Origin: CAIWHR01 sp963734575
GTDB taxonomy: Bacteria; Pseudomonadota; Gammaproteobacteria; Burkholderiales; Casimicrobiaceae
Length of the DNA: 64,000 nt
Direction of reading: 5' to 3'
NCBI GenBank assembly: GCA_963734575.1
Contig: CAVTHT010000020.1
Location: 17,489-81,488 of the forward strand
Part shown: positions 50,459 through 60,920 of the stretch, piece after piece
How positions within the stretch are numbered: the first letter of the stretch is position 1
Layout: the number at the start of each line of letters is the position of its first letter
Position numbers and translations under genes: made by a program
Notes under the pieces: generated by a model
What the model was told of the DNA's origin: nothing
Databases searched by the model: none
Seen by the model: only the letters and a program-made list of their open reading frames with translations

Positions 50459-51369
50459 ATGCGGTTGCTGGTGACGGGGAGGCACGGCTTCGTCGGCACG
50501 GCGCTCGCACGGCTCGTCGGTTCCGACCCGGATCTCGCGGGCTGGACGGTCGCGGAGGTGCCGCCGGACATCGACCTCGGCGATGCCGCGGCTGCCAGGG
50601 CCCTCGTCGACGCCGCCGCGCCGGACACGGTGATCCATCTCGCGGCGCAGAGTTTCGTTCCCGAATCGTTCCGCGACCCGGAGCAGACGCTCAGGGTCAA
50701 CGTGTTCGGAACGCTGCACCTGTTGCAGGCACTGCGGCTCTCCGGGTTCACGGGGCGCGTGGTGTTCGCGAGCACCGGCGACGTCTATGGGAACGTCCCC
50801 GAGTCCGAGTTGCCGACCAGCGAGGTGCGCGTGCCGGTACCGCGCAACCCCTACGCGGTCAGCAAGCTCGCGGCCGAGGCGCTGTGCCAGCAGTGGGCCA
50901 TTACCGAAGGCATGCACATCGTGATTGCACGACCCTTCAACCACATTGGAGCCGGACAGAGCGATCGTTTCGTCGTGTCCGATTTCGCGCGCCAGATCGC
51001 CGAAGTGAAGCTCGGTCGGCGGGCTGCAGTGGTGGAGGTCGGGGACATCGATGTGACGCGGGACTTCACCGACGTCGGCGATGTTGTGCGCGGCTACTTC
51101 GCCCTGCTGCGCGCGGGCCGCGCGGGCGAGCGCTACAACCTGTGCTCGGGACGCGAGACTTCCGTCCGCGACATTCTCGAGCGGCTCGCGAAATTGAGTG
51201 GCGTGGAGATCGCGATCCGGCAGGACCCGTCGCGGCTGCGTCGCTCGGAGCAACGCCGCGTCGCCGGCGATCCCTCGAAAGTCCGGGCAGAGACGGGCTG
51301 GAGCGCTATCACGCCGATCGACGAATTCGCTGCGCGCAATGCTGCACTACTGGGAAGACGAGCTCGAGA

Positions 51370-51377
<8 letters not shown>
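50459..51377 (+). CDS. rmd: GDP-6-deoxy-D-mannose reductase, one frame break
   Basis: Rmd reduces GDP-4-keto-6-deoxy-D-mannose to GDP-D-rhamnose. About 305 residues after removing one extra base near 51330 (ITPIDEFAA joins MLHYWEDELENG). The extended SDR fold shows MRLLVTGRHGFVGTALA (NAD(P)-binding GxxGxxG), VIHLAAQSFVPESF, RVVFASTGDVYG, Tyr-xxx-Lys in PYAVSKLAAEAL, and IARPFNHIGAGQSDRFVVSDFARQI. Downstream gmd supplies its substrate; the genes overlap by 8 bases. Other SDR reductases of the same fold (e.g. Tld, 6-deoxy-talose) cannot be fully excluded. Confidence 0.85.
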
Positions 51378-52350
<973 letters not shown>

Positions 52351-52384
52351 GCTCGCGCGAGCGAGCATGAGCACCGCGTGAACG

Positions 52385-53221
52385 ATGGCTGAAGTCAATA
52401 CGGGCGAGCAACCACTGCCGCTGTACCGCACCGGAATGTTGCGGGAGTGCTGGGATTTTCGCGGGTTCATCCTCGCGAGCGTCAGGCGCGACTTCGTTTC
52501 GCGGTATCTAGGCACGAACCTCGGCTTCGTGTGGGCTCTGGCGCAGCCGGTCGCCATGATCGCGATCTATACCCTGGTCTTCGCCGAGATCATGCGGCCC
52601 ACCATCCCCGGACACGCGTCGCGATTTGCGTATGGGCTTCACCTCTGCACCGGAATGATCCTCTGGCAACTCTTCAGCGACCTGCTGGGTCGGGGGGTAG
52701 GGATGTTCGTCCAGAATGCCGCGCTGCTGAAGAAGGTCAGCGTTCCCAAGCTCGGTCTCGCGCTCATCGCGGCGTTGTCCGCGCTGCTCAACTTCGCGGT
52801 GCTCGCCGGCGTGTTCATCGTCTTCCTGCTGGTCGCGGGCATGTTCCCTGGCAGCTCCATGCTCGCTCTCGTGCCGGTCGTCGTCCTCGTGGTGGTGTTC
52901 GCTGGCGGGCTCGGCACGTTGCTCGGCTGCATCAACGTGTTCTATCGCGACGTGGCGCAGGCCGTAACGCTCGTCCTTCAATTCTGGTTCTGGCTGACCC
53001 CGATCGTGTATCCGGCCGAGGCGTTGCCGCGCACGCTTGCCAACGCCATCGCCTGGAATCCGCTGACACCCATCATGCAGTTCGCCCAGACCGTGGTCCT
53101 CGATGGGCGCGTGCCATCGCCAACCCCGTTGCTTTATCCGCTGGCGATCGCTGTCCTGTTCGCCGTCCTCGGATGGGTGATGTTTCGTAAGCTGAGCGGC
53201 GAGATCGTGGACGAGCTTTGA
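52385..53221 (+). CDS. wzm: ABC-2 type polysaccharide export permease (system 2)
   Basis: A 278-residue permease with about six helices. Seen: VRRDFVSRYLGTNLGFVWALAQPVAMIAIYTLVFAEIM, GMILWQLFSDLLGRGVGMF, VSVPKLGLALIAALSALL, VFYRDVAQAVTLVLQFWFWLTPIVYPAEALP and WNPLTPIMQFAQTVVLDG. It is clearly diverged from the system 1 permease, so the two exporters are not a recent duplication. The stop overlaps the ATPase start (TGATG). Confidence 0.93.
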   Translation: MAEVNTGEQPLPLYRTGMLRECWDFRGFILASVRRDFVSRYLGTNLGFVWALAQPVAMIAIYTLVFAEIMRPTIPGHASRFAYGLHLCTGMILWQLFSDLLGRGVGMFVQNAALLKKVSVPKLGLALIAALSALLNFAVLAGVFIVFLLVAGMFPGSSMLALVPVVVLVVVFAGGLGTLLGCINVFYRDVAQAVTLVLQFWFWLTPIVYPAEALPRTLANAIAWNPLTPIMQFAQTVVLDGRVPSPTPLLYPLAIAVLFAVLGWVMFRKLSGEIVDEL

Positions 53222-54516
53222 TGGGCCACATCCGCGCGCGCAAACTCGGAAAGGCGTACAAGCGCTACCGCCACCGGTGGGGGCGGCTCGCGGAGTGGGG
53301 CGGGTTGGGCGTGCACCACGACCTCGCGTGGGTGCTGCGCGACGTGACCTTCGACATCGAGCCCGGCGAGGCGGTCGGCATCGTCGGCGCCAACGGCGCG
53401 GGCAAGAGCACATTGCTGAAGCTTCTCAGCCGCACGGTTCGGCCGACTGCCGGCACGTTCGAAACGAGCGGTCGCGTCGCAGCGCTGCTGGAGCTCGGGA
53501 TCGGCTTCCATCCCGATTTCACCGGTCGGCAGAACTGCGTCATGGCCGCCCATATCGCAGGAACCCCGCCCGAGCGCATTCCGGATCTCATCGACGATGT
53601 CGTGGCGTTCGCGGAAATCGGCGATTACCTCGACCAGCCGGTGCGCACCTACTCGAGTGGCATGCAGGTGCGCCTCGCGTTCAGCGTCGTGACGGCTGCG
53701 AGGCCTGACATCCTCATCGTCGATGAGGCGCTCTCCGTGGGTGATGCCTACTTCCAGCACAAGAGCTTCGACCGCATCCGCAGATTTCGCGATCAGGGGA
53801 CGACGCTGCTGTTCGTGTCGCACAGTGCGGGTACCGTGAAGACACTTTGCAGTCGTGCCATCCTCCTGGACCATGGCTGCGTATTGCGCGACGGTCCGCC
53901 GGAGGCGGTTCTCGACTACTACAACGCCATGATCGCGGCGCAGCAGGATAGATACGAGATCCGCGAGAGCGACGCGGGTTCGGGACGTGCGGCAACGCGA
54001 TCAGGTACGGCGGAGGTGTCGATCGACGAGGTCGAGCTGCTCGTGGACGGCGAGGCAGTGCGGTCCGTGCGCAGCCGCGCATCCGCGGTCGTGCGCACGC
54101 TAATCACCGCGCACGTACCCGTGGCCGAGCTGACCGCCGGCGTCGTCGTGCGCGATCGACTTGGCAATGATGTATTCGGTACCAACACGTATTACCTGGG
54201 GTCCGGGAGAACCGATGTCCGTCCCGGCGAACGGCTGGCGGTCGAGTTCTCGTTCGCATCGTTGGACCTGGGCGTGGGCAGCTACAGCATTACGATGGCA
54301 CTGCATACCGGCCGCTCTCACATCGACGCGAATTTCGATTGGTGGGACCGCGCTCTGGTGTTCCAGGTGGTTCCGGGCGACGGACCGCTGACCACGGGAG
54401 TTTGCGTGCTCGATGTCGCGGCCCGCTGGCACCCGGATGCGCGCCCCGGGGATGGCGAGTCCCGACGACCGGAACCCGTGCAATCGGCGGAACAGCCGAC
54501 GCTGCGCCAAGGCTGA
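53221..54516 (+). CDS. wzt: Polysaccharide export ATPase with C-terminal glycan-binding extension (system 2)
   Basis: A 431-residue ABC ATPase. Walker A GANGAGKSTLLKLL near residue 60, signature RTYSSGMQVRLAFS, Walker B DILIVDEALSVGD, switch VSHS. The C-terminal ~180 residues (from about residue 250) are beta-rich (AVVRTLITAHVPVAELTAGVVVRDRLGNDVFGTNTYYLG, GERLAVEFSFASLDLGVGSYSITMALHTG), matching the Wzt carbohydrate-binding domain that checks the capped end. It is followed after 48 bases by a coiled-coil methyltransferase, as expected for a capping pair. Confidence 0.93.
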   Translation: MGHIRARKLGKAYKRYRHRWGRLAEWGGLGVHHDLAWVLRDVTFDIEPGEAVGIVGANGAGKSTLLKLLSRTVRPTAGTFETSGRVAALLELGIGFHPDFTGRQNCVMAAHIAGTPPERIPDLIDDVVAFAEIGDYLDQPVRTYSSGMQVRLAFSVVTAARPDILIVDEALSVGDAYFQHKSFDRIRRFRDQGTTLLFVSHSAGTVKTLCSRAILLDHGCVLRDGPPEAVLDYYNAMIAAQQDRYEIRESDAGSGRAATRSGTAEVSIDEVELLVDGEAVRSVRSRASAVVRTLITAHVPVAELTAGVVVRDRLGNDVFGTNTYYLGSGRTDVRPGERLAVEFSFASLDLGVGSYSITMALHTGRSHIDANFDWWDRALVFQVVPGDGPLTTGVCVLDVAARWHPDARPGDGESRRPEPVQSAEQPTLRQG

Positions 54517-54564
54517 TCGCAGAAGGGCGTACTGCCACTGCGACCGGCGACCCAGAAGACGCAC

Positions 54565-56361
54565 ATGAGCGACGTGCCTTCCCCGGATTTCGACCTCGAA
54601 CTGATGATGCAGCGCATCCGCGACGAGGTCGCGCGCCGCAAGGGCACGTCCGGTGCGACGATAACCGTCCAGGAGGCGAGCCCGGGTCCGGCGCTCCTGG
54701 CAAACGCCAGTGAAGCCACGGCGTCTCCGCATAGGCTCGTTCTGACGCGGCTTCATCCGTCCGGCGAGATCATCGAGCCCAAGCGTGCCTATGCGCTGGA
54801 AGAATTCCTGCGATTTCACGACGAGGACTTCGTCGCCAATGCCTATCGCGGCATTCTTCAGCGCGAGCCGGATGCACCGGGATATGGGGCATTCCTCGAG
54901 AAGTTGCGTACCGGAACACTATCGAAGATCGAGATCCTCGGTCGGATGCGGTTCTCGGCTGAAGGCCGAGCGGTCGGTGTACCGATCAGCGGATTGTCGG
55001 CTCCGTTCTTCATGCGGTCGGCTCGTCGCGTTCCGGTGGCCGGCCGGCTCATCGGCATCGTGCAGTACCTCGTGCGTCTGCCCGACGTCGTGCGCAACCA
55101 CGAGCGCCTTGAGGCGGTTCTGTTCCACGAGCGTCTTGCGTTGAAACGTGAGATCAACGGCGTGGTGGGAGAGATCGAGCGCAACCTTCAACTCATGGAG
55201 GAGCGCGCTGCGGATCGGGCCCGCGCGGCAGCAGCGCAGATCGCCTCCGTGGAACGCGAAGCCGCGGATCGCGATACTGATATCACGAGGCGGGTGGAAG
55301 GTCTTCGCCGCGACCTTGCCGTCACGACTGAAATTGCGACGCAGGTCGTACCGCTTCGCGACGACCTCACGGTCACCATTGACCGCACGGACATGCTGGA
55401 ACGTACCACGGTCCCTCGGTCCGAGATGGAGGGCCGATTGAACGCCATTGAAGCGTCCGTGCAGGCCAGAGTGGACCATCAGCAGCTCGCCAGATTGCTC
55501 GAAGCCACGAACGCGCGGCTCGGAGGCGCGCTCGAGGACGCGGTGGGGACGCTGCGAGACCAGGTGGCCGATTCCCGAAGGATGGTGCTCGATCAGCAGC
55601 GGCGCCTTCGCGGTCTCATCGACGCGGCGCAGGCGCGTGGGGGCACCGATGACGCACAGGAGCGGGCGCTGATCGCCGAGGACGACCACTTGCTCGATGA
55701 GCTTTATGTTGCGTTCGAGGATCGCTTCCGGGGGTCCCGAGCGGACATCCGGAGTCGCGTAGAGATCTACGTCCCGATCGTGCAGGAATCTGGGGCGGGG
55801 ACGTCCGACGCGCCTGTGGTCGATCTCGGTTGCGGTCGGGGCGAGTGGCTCGAGTGCCTGCGGGACGCGAACCTCGTGGCGCGCGGGGTCGATGGCAATC
55901 GCGTCATGATCGATTACTGTCGCGAGCGGGGGCTCGATGTCGCCCAGGCAGAGGCCGTCGAGCATCTGCGCGCCCTGGAGTCGATGTCCGTCGGAGCGAT
56001 CACCGCCATACACGTCATTGAGCATGTGCCCTTCAAGGACATCGTCAGGCTTCTCGACGAGGCGTTGCGCGTACTGCGGCCCGGCGGCGTCGTCATCTTC
56101 GAGACTCCGAACCCCGCGAATGTTTTCGTCGGTGCATGCACGTTCTACTACGATCCAAGCCACGTGCGGCCATTGCCGGCGGAGGCGATGAGTTTCCTTG
56201 CACAAGCCCGCGGCTTTGCGCGTGTCGAGACGCGGGGACTGCACCCCGTCCCCCACCCGCCGGTGGTGGCGGACGATTCCCCCGCCGTCCTTCAGCGCGT
56301 GATGGAGGCGTTCTACGGACCCCAGGACTACTGCCTGATCGCGTTCAAGGCAACTCCGTGA
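54565..56361 (+). CDS. DUF4214 / coiled-coil / C-terminal SAM methyltransferase
   Basis: A 598-residue protein with three parts. DUF4214 is at residues ~72-135 (ALEEFLRFHDEDFVANAYRGIL, REPDAPGYGAFLEKLRTG). A long helical coiled coil spans ~170-370 (many Arg/Glu heptads, e.g. ERNLQLMEERAADRARAAAAQ). The C-terminal methyltransferase is at ~385-598 (VVDLGCGRGEWLECLRDANL, VARGVDGNRVMIDYCRERGL, IHVIEHVPFKDIVRLLDEALRVLRPGGVVIFETPNP). Domain order is the reverse of WbdD. It sits right after wzt and may cap polymer 2 while the coil sets its length; inferred. Frame intact. Confidence 0.82.
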   Translation: MSDVPSPDFDLELMMQRIRDEVARRKGTSGATITVQEASPGPALLANASEATASPHRLVLTRLHPSGEIIEPKRAYALEEFLRFHDEDFVANAYRGILQREPDAPGYGAFLEKLRTGTLSKIEILGRMRFSAEGRAVGVPISGLSAPFFMRSARRVPVAGRLIGIVQYLVRLPDVVRNHERLEAVLFHERLALKREINGVVGEIERNLQLMEERAADRARAAAAQIASVEREAADRDTDITRRVEGLRRDLAVTTEIATQVVPLRDDLTVTIDRTDMLERTTVPRSEMEGRLNAIEASVQARVDHQQLARLLEATNARLGGALEDAVGTLRDQVADSRRMVLDQQRRLRGLIDAAQARGGTDDAQERALIAEDDHLLDELYVAFEDRFRGSRADIRSRVEIYVPIVQESGAGTSDAPVVDLGCGRGEWLECLRDANLVARGVDGNRVMIDYCRERGLDVAQAEAVEHLRALESMSVGAITAIHVIEHVPFKDIVRLLDEALRVLRPGGVVIFETPNPANVFVGACTFYYDPSHVRPLPAEAMSFLAQARGFARVETRGLHPVPHPPVVADDSPAVLQRVMEAFYGPQDYCLIAFKATP

Positions 56362-56428
56362 GGCTGCAGCGCGGCCTCGAGCAGAGCGGCCCGGATTCGT
56401 TGTCAGCGCGCCACGCCGTCCGATAGCC

Positions 56429-57464
56429 ATGAAGCTTGCAATCCTCGCGCTGCACAACCGCGATGGCACAATCGGTGGAGCGGAGCGCTTCTACGATGGG
56501 CTGCACGCAGCGTTCCGCGCGCGCGGAGTGAACGCGGAGCTTGTAACCATCACGGGCGACGAATCGACGTTCGCCGCCATCGAGGAAACGTACCTCCGGT
56601 GCTACGACGCCGATGTGTCCGCATTCGATGCCGTGATCTCGACCAAGGCACCGACCTACCTCGTCCGGCACCCGAATCACGTGTGCTATCTCGTGCACAC
56701 CATGCGGGTCTTCTATGACATGTTCGAGAGCGCCTTCAAAGGGAGCGCCCCGGCGAGACAACAGCGCGCGCTCATTCATCGCCTCGACACGATCGCTCTC
56801 TCGCCACCCAGGACCCGGCACGTCTTCACGATCGGTCACGAGGTCGCGAACCGGCTGGGCGATGGCAATGGGATCGAGGCGACCGTTCTGCATCCGCCCT
56901 TGGGCTTCAACCGGTTTTCGTCCCGGAAGCTGCGGCGACTACATCCTGATCCCCGGCCGCCTGCATCGCTGGAAACGCGTGGATATGGCCATCGACGCAA
57001 TGCGGCTCGTGGAGTCGCCGGTTCGGCTGGTAATAGCGGGAGCTGGGGAGGAGGAGGCGGCGCTACGTGCGCTTGCCCGTGGAGACGCACGCATCGAACT
57101 CGTCGGGCGGGTCAGCGACGACGAGCTCGTCGCGCTGTATGCGGATGCCTTGGCCGTCGCATTCTTGCCGCTGCGCGAGGACTACGGGTATGTGACGCTG
57201 GAAGCGTTTCGAAGTGGCAAGCCCGTGATCACTTGCAGCGACTCGGGGGAGCCGGCAAGGATTGTCGACGACGGACGCACTGGGTTCGTCGCGAACCCGA
57301 CACCCCAGGCACTGGCGGCCGCGTTCGACCAGCTTTTCCGTAATCGCGGCCTTGCGTCGCGCATGGGCGAGGCCGCCGCCGACGCCGAGCGTGCCATCAC
57401 GTGGGACAACGTGGTGCCCGTGCTGGCACGCGCACTGGGCATGCGTATGGAGCACACGGCATGA
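56429..57464 (+). CDS. GT4 family glycosyltransferase, one frame break
   Basis: About 344 residues after removing one extra base near 56919, most simply a T in a TTTT run (HPPLGFNRF joins RPGSCGDYILIPGRLHRWKR). Begins MKLAILALHNRDGTIGGAERFYDGLHAAFR. Also YILIPGRLHRWKRVDMAIDAMRLV, RLVIAGAGEEEAALRAL, IELVGRVSDDELVALYADALAVAFLPLREDYGYVTLEAFRSGKPVITCSDSGEP, the donor-site E-x7-E region. It ends in an ATGA overlap with the next glycosyltransferase. Confidence 0.87.
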
Positions 57465-59929
57465 TGGCCGAAGGCTCCGATCGCTCGATCCGCGTGTGCG
57501 TCCTGGACATGCAGCCGATCATGCCGCCCATCGGCGGCGGGCGCGTGCGGCTGCTCGGGCTGTACCACGCGCTAGGTCGCCAATTCGTCACGCAGTATCT
57601 TGGAACGTTCGACTGGCCGGGCGAAAAGCATCGAAAGCTCGCGCTCAGCGCGTCGCTGACGGAAACGGACATCCCGCTCTCGCCGGCCCATTTCCGGGAA
57701 GAGGCGAAGTGGCGAGGCTTCGCGGAGAACGCGACCATCATCGATGCGACGTTTCCGATTCTCGGACGCTTGTCCGAGGAATTCCTGTCGAGCGCGCGAA
57801 GCCACGTCGCCCGATCGGACGTCGTCGTGTTCTCGCATCCGTGGATCTATCCGCTGGTCACGGAGCAAATCGACAGCTCGCGCCAGCTGATCGTCTACGA
57901 TGCGCAGAACGCCGAGGGACTGTTGCGTTTCGAGCTTCTCGGCGAACGTCCTTTCAACCGCGAGATCGCCAAGGGCGTCGCGTCTGCGGAGTCGTTTCTG
58001 GCGCGAACGGCTGACCTGGTCGTGGGATGTTCGGAAGATGATCTCGCGTTCTTCCGGGATACGTACCTTGTCGATCGTCATCGACTCTGCTTCGTGCCGA
58101 ACGGGGTGTTCATCGAAGCGGTCAGGCCGGCGAACGCGTCGCGGAAGGAAGCGGCGCGCGGGACGCTCGGCCTCGGAGGTCATCTCGCGTTGTTTCTGGG
58201 TAGCAACTACCGTCCGAATGTGGAGGCCGCAGAGTTCATTGCGCGGGAACTGGCGCCGAACCTGCCTGAGGTGCAGTTCGTGATCTGCGGCGGAGTAGGG
58301 GGCGCGCCCGCGCTGCGGCACGCCCCTGCAAACGTCAGACTGATCGGTATCCTGTCCGAAGAGCAGAAACTCGCCTATCTGCAGGCCGCTGACGTTGCCC
58401 TGAACCCGATGTTCGCGGGCTCGGGCAGCAACATAAAGATGTTCGACTTCATGGCGGCCGGGCTGCCCGTCGTTGCGACGGTGATCGGAGCGCGCGGCAT
58501 CGCGGGTGTCACTACTGCAGGAATCATCGTGTCCGATGCCGGGTCGATGCCCGATCACATTCGTCGATTGATGGTCGACGCCGAGGAGCGCCGGCGCCTC
58601 GGTGCTGCCAATCGCAAGTGGGTGGAAGCCGAGTTTGCCTGGGAAACTCTATCGCCCCGGCTCGGCGAACGCATACGTGACACGCTGGCGCGCAAGGCGG
58701 GGTTGGCGTCGCCGGGTTCGACGCCTGCAGAAGCGAGTGAAGCCGCGCGCGCTGTGGCGCCCCTTTCAGCAGAGTCTCGCCACGAGCCGGAACACCTTGC
58801 GATTCTCTCGACGCTCGGAATCCGATGCGGCATCGCGGAGTACACGACCTATCTTGCCGAAGCTCTGCTGGAACGCGGAACAAGGACGACGCTCTTTGCG
58901 AACGTGCTCGAAGGCCATGAGGACCATGCCGTGCCACTTCCTTCGGCGCTCGTCGACGCGTCGATAGTGCGCGCGTGGCGCTACGACGTCGGCCAGCGCG
59001 CACGCAGCCAGGTGGATGTCGAGAAAATTGTTCGAACGCTGCGTGCGAAGCGCATTCCCCATCTCAACGTCCAGTATCACGTCGGCTTCTTTGCAGAATC
59101 CACTTTGCTGAACCTGGTTCGTTCGGCGACCGAGGAGGGAGTAGCCGCGAGCATCACGCTTCACAACTCGAGGGGCATGGCCTCCGAGGTGCTTGCGAGC
59201 GTGGCGAGCCTGCCGGTCACGATCTTCGTCCACAATCAGGAGGAGCAGCTTCGGCTGCGCCAGCTCGGAATCCGGCGGGTTCGGACGCTGCCGCAAGGCG
59301 TACGGGGCCTCGGACGAACCGAGGCGCCCGTCGCGGGCTCGGGTGGGCGTCCGCTCCTCGCCACTTTCGGATTTCTCCGTGCCCACAAGGGGTTGCTCGA
59401 GCTGATCGAGGCCCTGGAGATACTGACTGGAGTATTCCCGGATATTCGCCTGCTCGCACAGACCGCGCTTTATCCCTCTTCGGACTCCGCGGATTACCTT
59501 CAGAAGGTCATGGCTCGAGTCGTCGATCTGGGTCCGCGAGACCGGGTGGAGCTCGACACCGGATTCGTTCCGATCGACATCGCAATATCCCGTCTTGGCG
59601 CCGCTGACGTCGTGGTGCTGCCCTACGGCGCGTCCGACGAGGGCGCGAGCGCTGCGGCCGCCGCGGCTCTGGCGGCACGGGTGCCGGTGATCGCAACGCG
59701 TGCGCGAATATTCAAGGACATCAGCGGCATCGCCTACCTGGCCGAAGACAACTCTCCTCCGGTGCTTGCAGCCGCCATCGGAAATGTACTCTCGAACCCG
59801 GCGCTCGGCCGCCATCTTCGCGAGCAATCCGTTCGAGCTGCCGAGGAGCGCAGCTGGCGCAACATCGCCAAGCAATTCGTCCGACTGACGACCGACGACC
59901 GTGCATTCGTGGCCGACTCGTGTACCTAG
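57461..59929 (+). CDS. Tandem GT4-GT4 glycosyltransferase
   Basis: An 822-residue protein with two GT-B units. Unit 1 (~10-425) has MPPIGGGRVRLLGLYHAL, LALFLGSNYRPNVEAAEFIAREL, LIGILSEEQKLAYLQAADVALNPMFAGSGSNIKMFDFMAAGLPVVATVIGARG. Unit 2 (~445-822) has ILSTLGIRCGIAEYTTYLAEALLERG, LNVQYHVGFFAE, LLATFGFLRAHKGLLELIEALE, LGAADVVVLPYGASDEGASAAAAAALAARVPVIAT. Two glycosidic bonds could be made by one chain. The start overlaps the previous stop. Frame intact. Confidence 0.88.
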   Translation: MMAEGSDRSIRVCVLDMQPIMPPIGGGRVRLLGLYHALGRQFVTQYLGTFDWPGEKHRKLALSASLTETDIPLSPAHFREEAKWRGFAENATIIDATFPILGRLSEEFLSSARSHVARSDVVVFSHPWIYPLVTEQIDSSRQLIVYDAQNAEGLLRFELLGERPFNREIAKGVASAESFLARTADLVVGCSEDDLAFFRDTYLVDRHRLCFVPNGVFIEAVRPANASRKEAARGTLGLGGHLALFLGSNYRPNVEAAEFIARELAPNLPEVQFVICGGVGGAPALRHAPANVRLIGILSEEQKLAYLQAADVALNPMFAGSGSNIKMFDFMAAGLPVVATVIGARGIAGVTTAGIIVSDAGSMPDHIRRLMVDAEERRRLGAANRKWVEAEFAWETLSPRLGERIRDTLARKAGLASPGSTPAEASEAARAVAPLSAESRHEPEHLAILSTLGIRCGIAEYTTYLAEALLERGTRTTLFANVLEGHEDHAVPLPSALVDASIVRAWRYDVGQRARSQVDVEKIVRTLRAKRIPHLNVQYHVGFFAESTLLNLVRSATEEGVAASITLHNSRGMASEVLASVASLPVTIFVHNQEEQLRLRQLGIRRVRTLPQGVRGLGRTEAPVAGSGGRPLLATFGFLRAHKGLLELIEALEILTGVFPDIRLLAQTALYPSSDSADYLQKVMARVVDLGPRDRVELDTGFVPIDIAISRLGAADVVVLPYGASDEGASAAAAAALAARVPVIATRARIFKDISGIAYLAEDNSPPVLAAAIGNVLSNPALGRHLREQSVRAAEERSWRNIAKQFVRLTTDDRAFVADSCT

Positions 59930-59956
59930 AAATCATGCCGGCAAGGAGAACGCAGC

Positions 59957-60793
59957 TTGCTAGACGAAGCTGAGAAGGCTCTGCTCGACGCGGCGCTAAA
60001 TCTTGCGACGGTTCGGCTGGATACGACTACACCGCCCAGGTACGCGCAGCACATGACGGCCGCTCGCGGGCTCATCGAGGAGGTCGCGCGTATCTATGGA
60101 GCCGCCGCGCTCACTGATTACTTCGCCACCTCGCGACTGCGGTACGAGCATTATTTCTCGGTTGCCATGGGCCTGGATCGCTCGGCGCGCGTGCTGGAGA
60201 TTGGCAGCGCCCCCGGGCACGTGTCGGTAGGTTTGTCCTTGCTCGGCTTCGACCTGACGTGCCTCAATCTGAACGCTCTCTACCGTGCTGCGTATCCCTC
60301 CGAGGAGTGGCTGGCGCGTTTGCGCGTCATCGAACATGACTTCGAACGGTCCCCTCTGCCCTTCGCCGACGGGTCGTTCGACGTCGTGTTCTTCACCGAG
60401 GTGTTGGAGCATGTCGCCATCAAGCCGGCGGTGGATGTCCTTCGCGACATCCGCCGGGTGTGCCGGCCGGGTGCCACGCTGGTCATGTCGACACCCAATG
60501 TGAACAACATCTCCAATGTCATGGCGCTGCTCCAGGGTGCGAATATCTTCTGGAGGCCAGAGATGTTCTATGGAAGCCTCGACCGGCATAACCGGGAATT
60601 CACGCCGGACGAGGTCAGTGAGGTCGTATCAGCCGCCGGCTTCGCGATCACTGACCAATACGGGTTCAACTGCCATTCCAACTGGCGCGCAGGCGGTGCC
60701 AGTTTCGCCTATCGGGCTATCGCGGTATGCGGCGATGAACATCCACTGCTTCGCAATACCGTCATGGTCGTCGCCGCCGCGTCGGAGCCCTGA
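59957..60793 (+). CDS. SAM-dependent class I methyltransferase
   Basis: A 278-residue protein starting at TTG 59957, with an AAGGAGA ribosome site at 59943-59949 that decides the start. Motif I VLEIGSAPGHVSVGLSLLGF, then FDVVFFTEVLEHVAIKPAVDVLRDIRRVCRPGATLVMSTPNVNN. The substrate is probably a sugar or lipid-linked glycan given the locus, but that is inferred. Codon use looks less GC-biased than in the T2SS operon, as for the following gene. Confidence 0.85.
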   Translation: MLDEAEKALLDAALNLATVRLDTTTPPRYAQHMTAARGLIEEVARIYGAAALTDYFATSRLRYEHYFSVAMGLDRSARVLEIGSAPGHVSVGLSLLGFDLTCLNLNALYRAAYPSEEWLARLRVIEHDFERSPLPFADGSFDVVFFTEVLEHVAIKPAVDVLRDIRRVCRPGATLVMSTPNVNNISNVMALLQGANIFWRPEMFYGSLDRHNREFTPDEVSEVVSAAGFAITDQYGFNCHSNWRAGGASFAYRAIAVCGDEHPLLRNTVMVVAAASEP

Positions 60794-60920
60794 AAATCGG
60801 AGTGTCCTCGATCCTCCCGCGCCCCATCGAGAGCTCGCGCACACATCCGGCATGACAGATAGTTGATAGGTGCCGCGTCGCAGCTATGGCGCTGTGCGCC
60901 GCGCTGCACATGAATGACTC

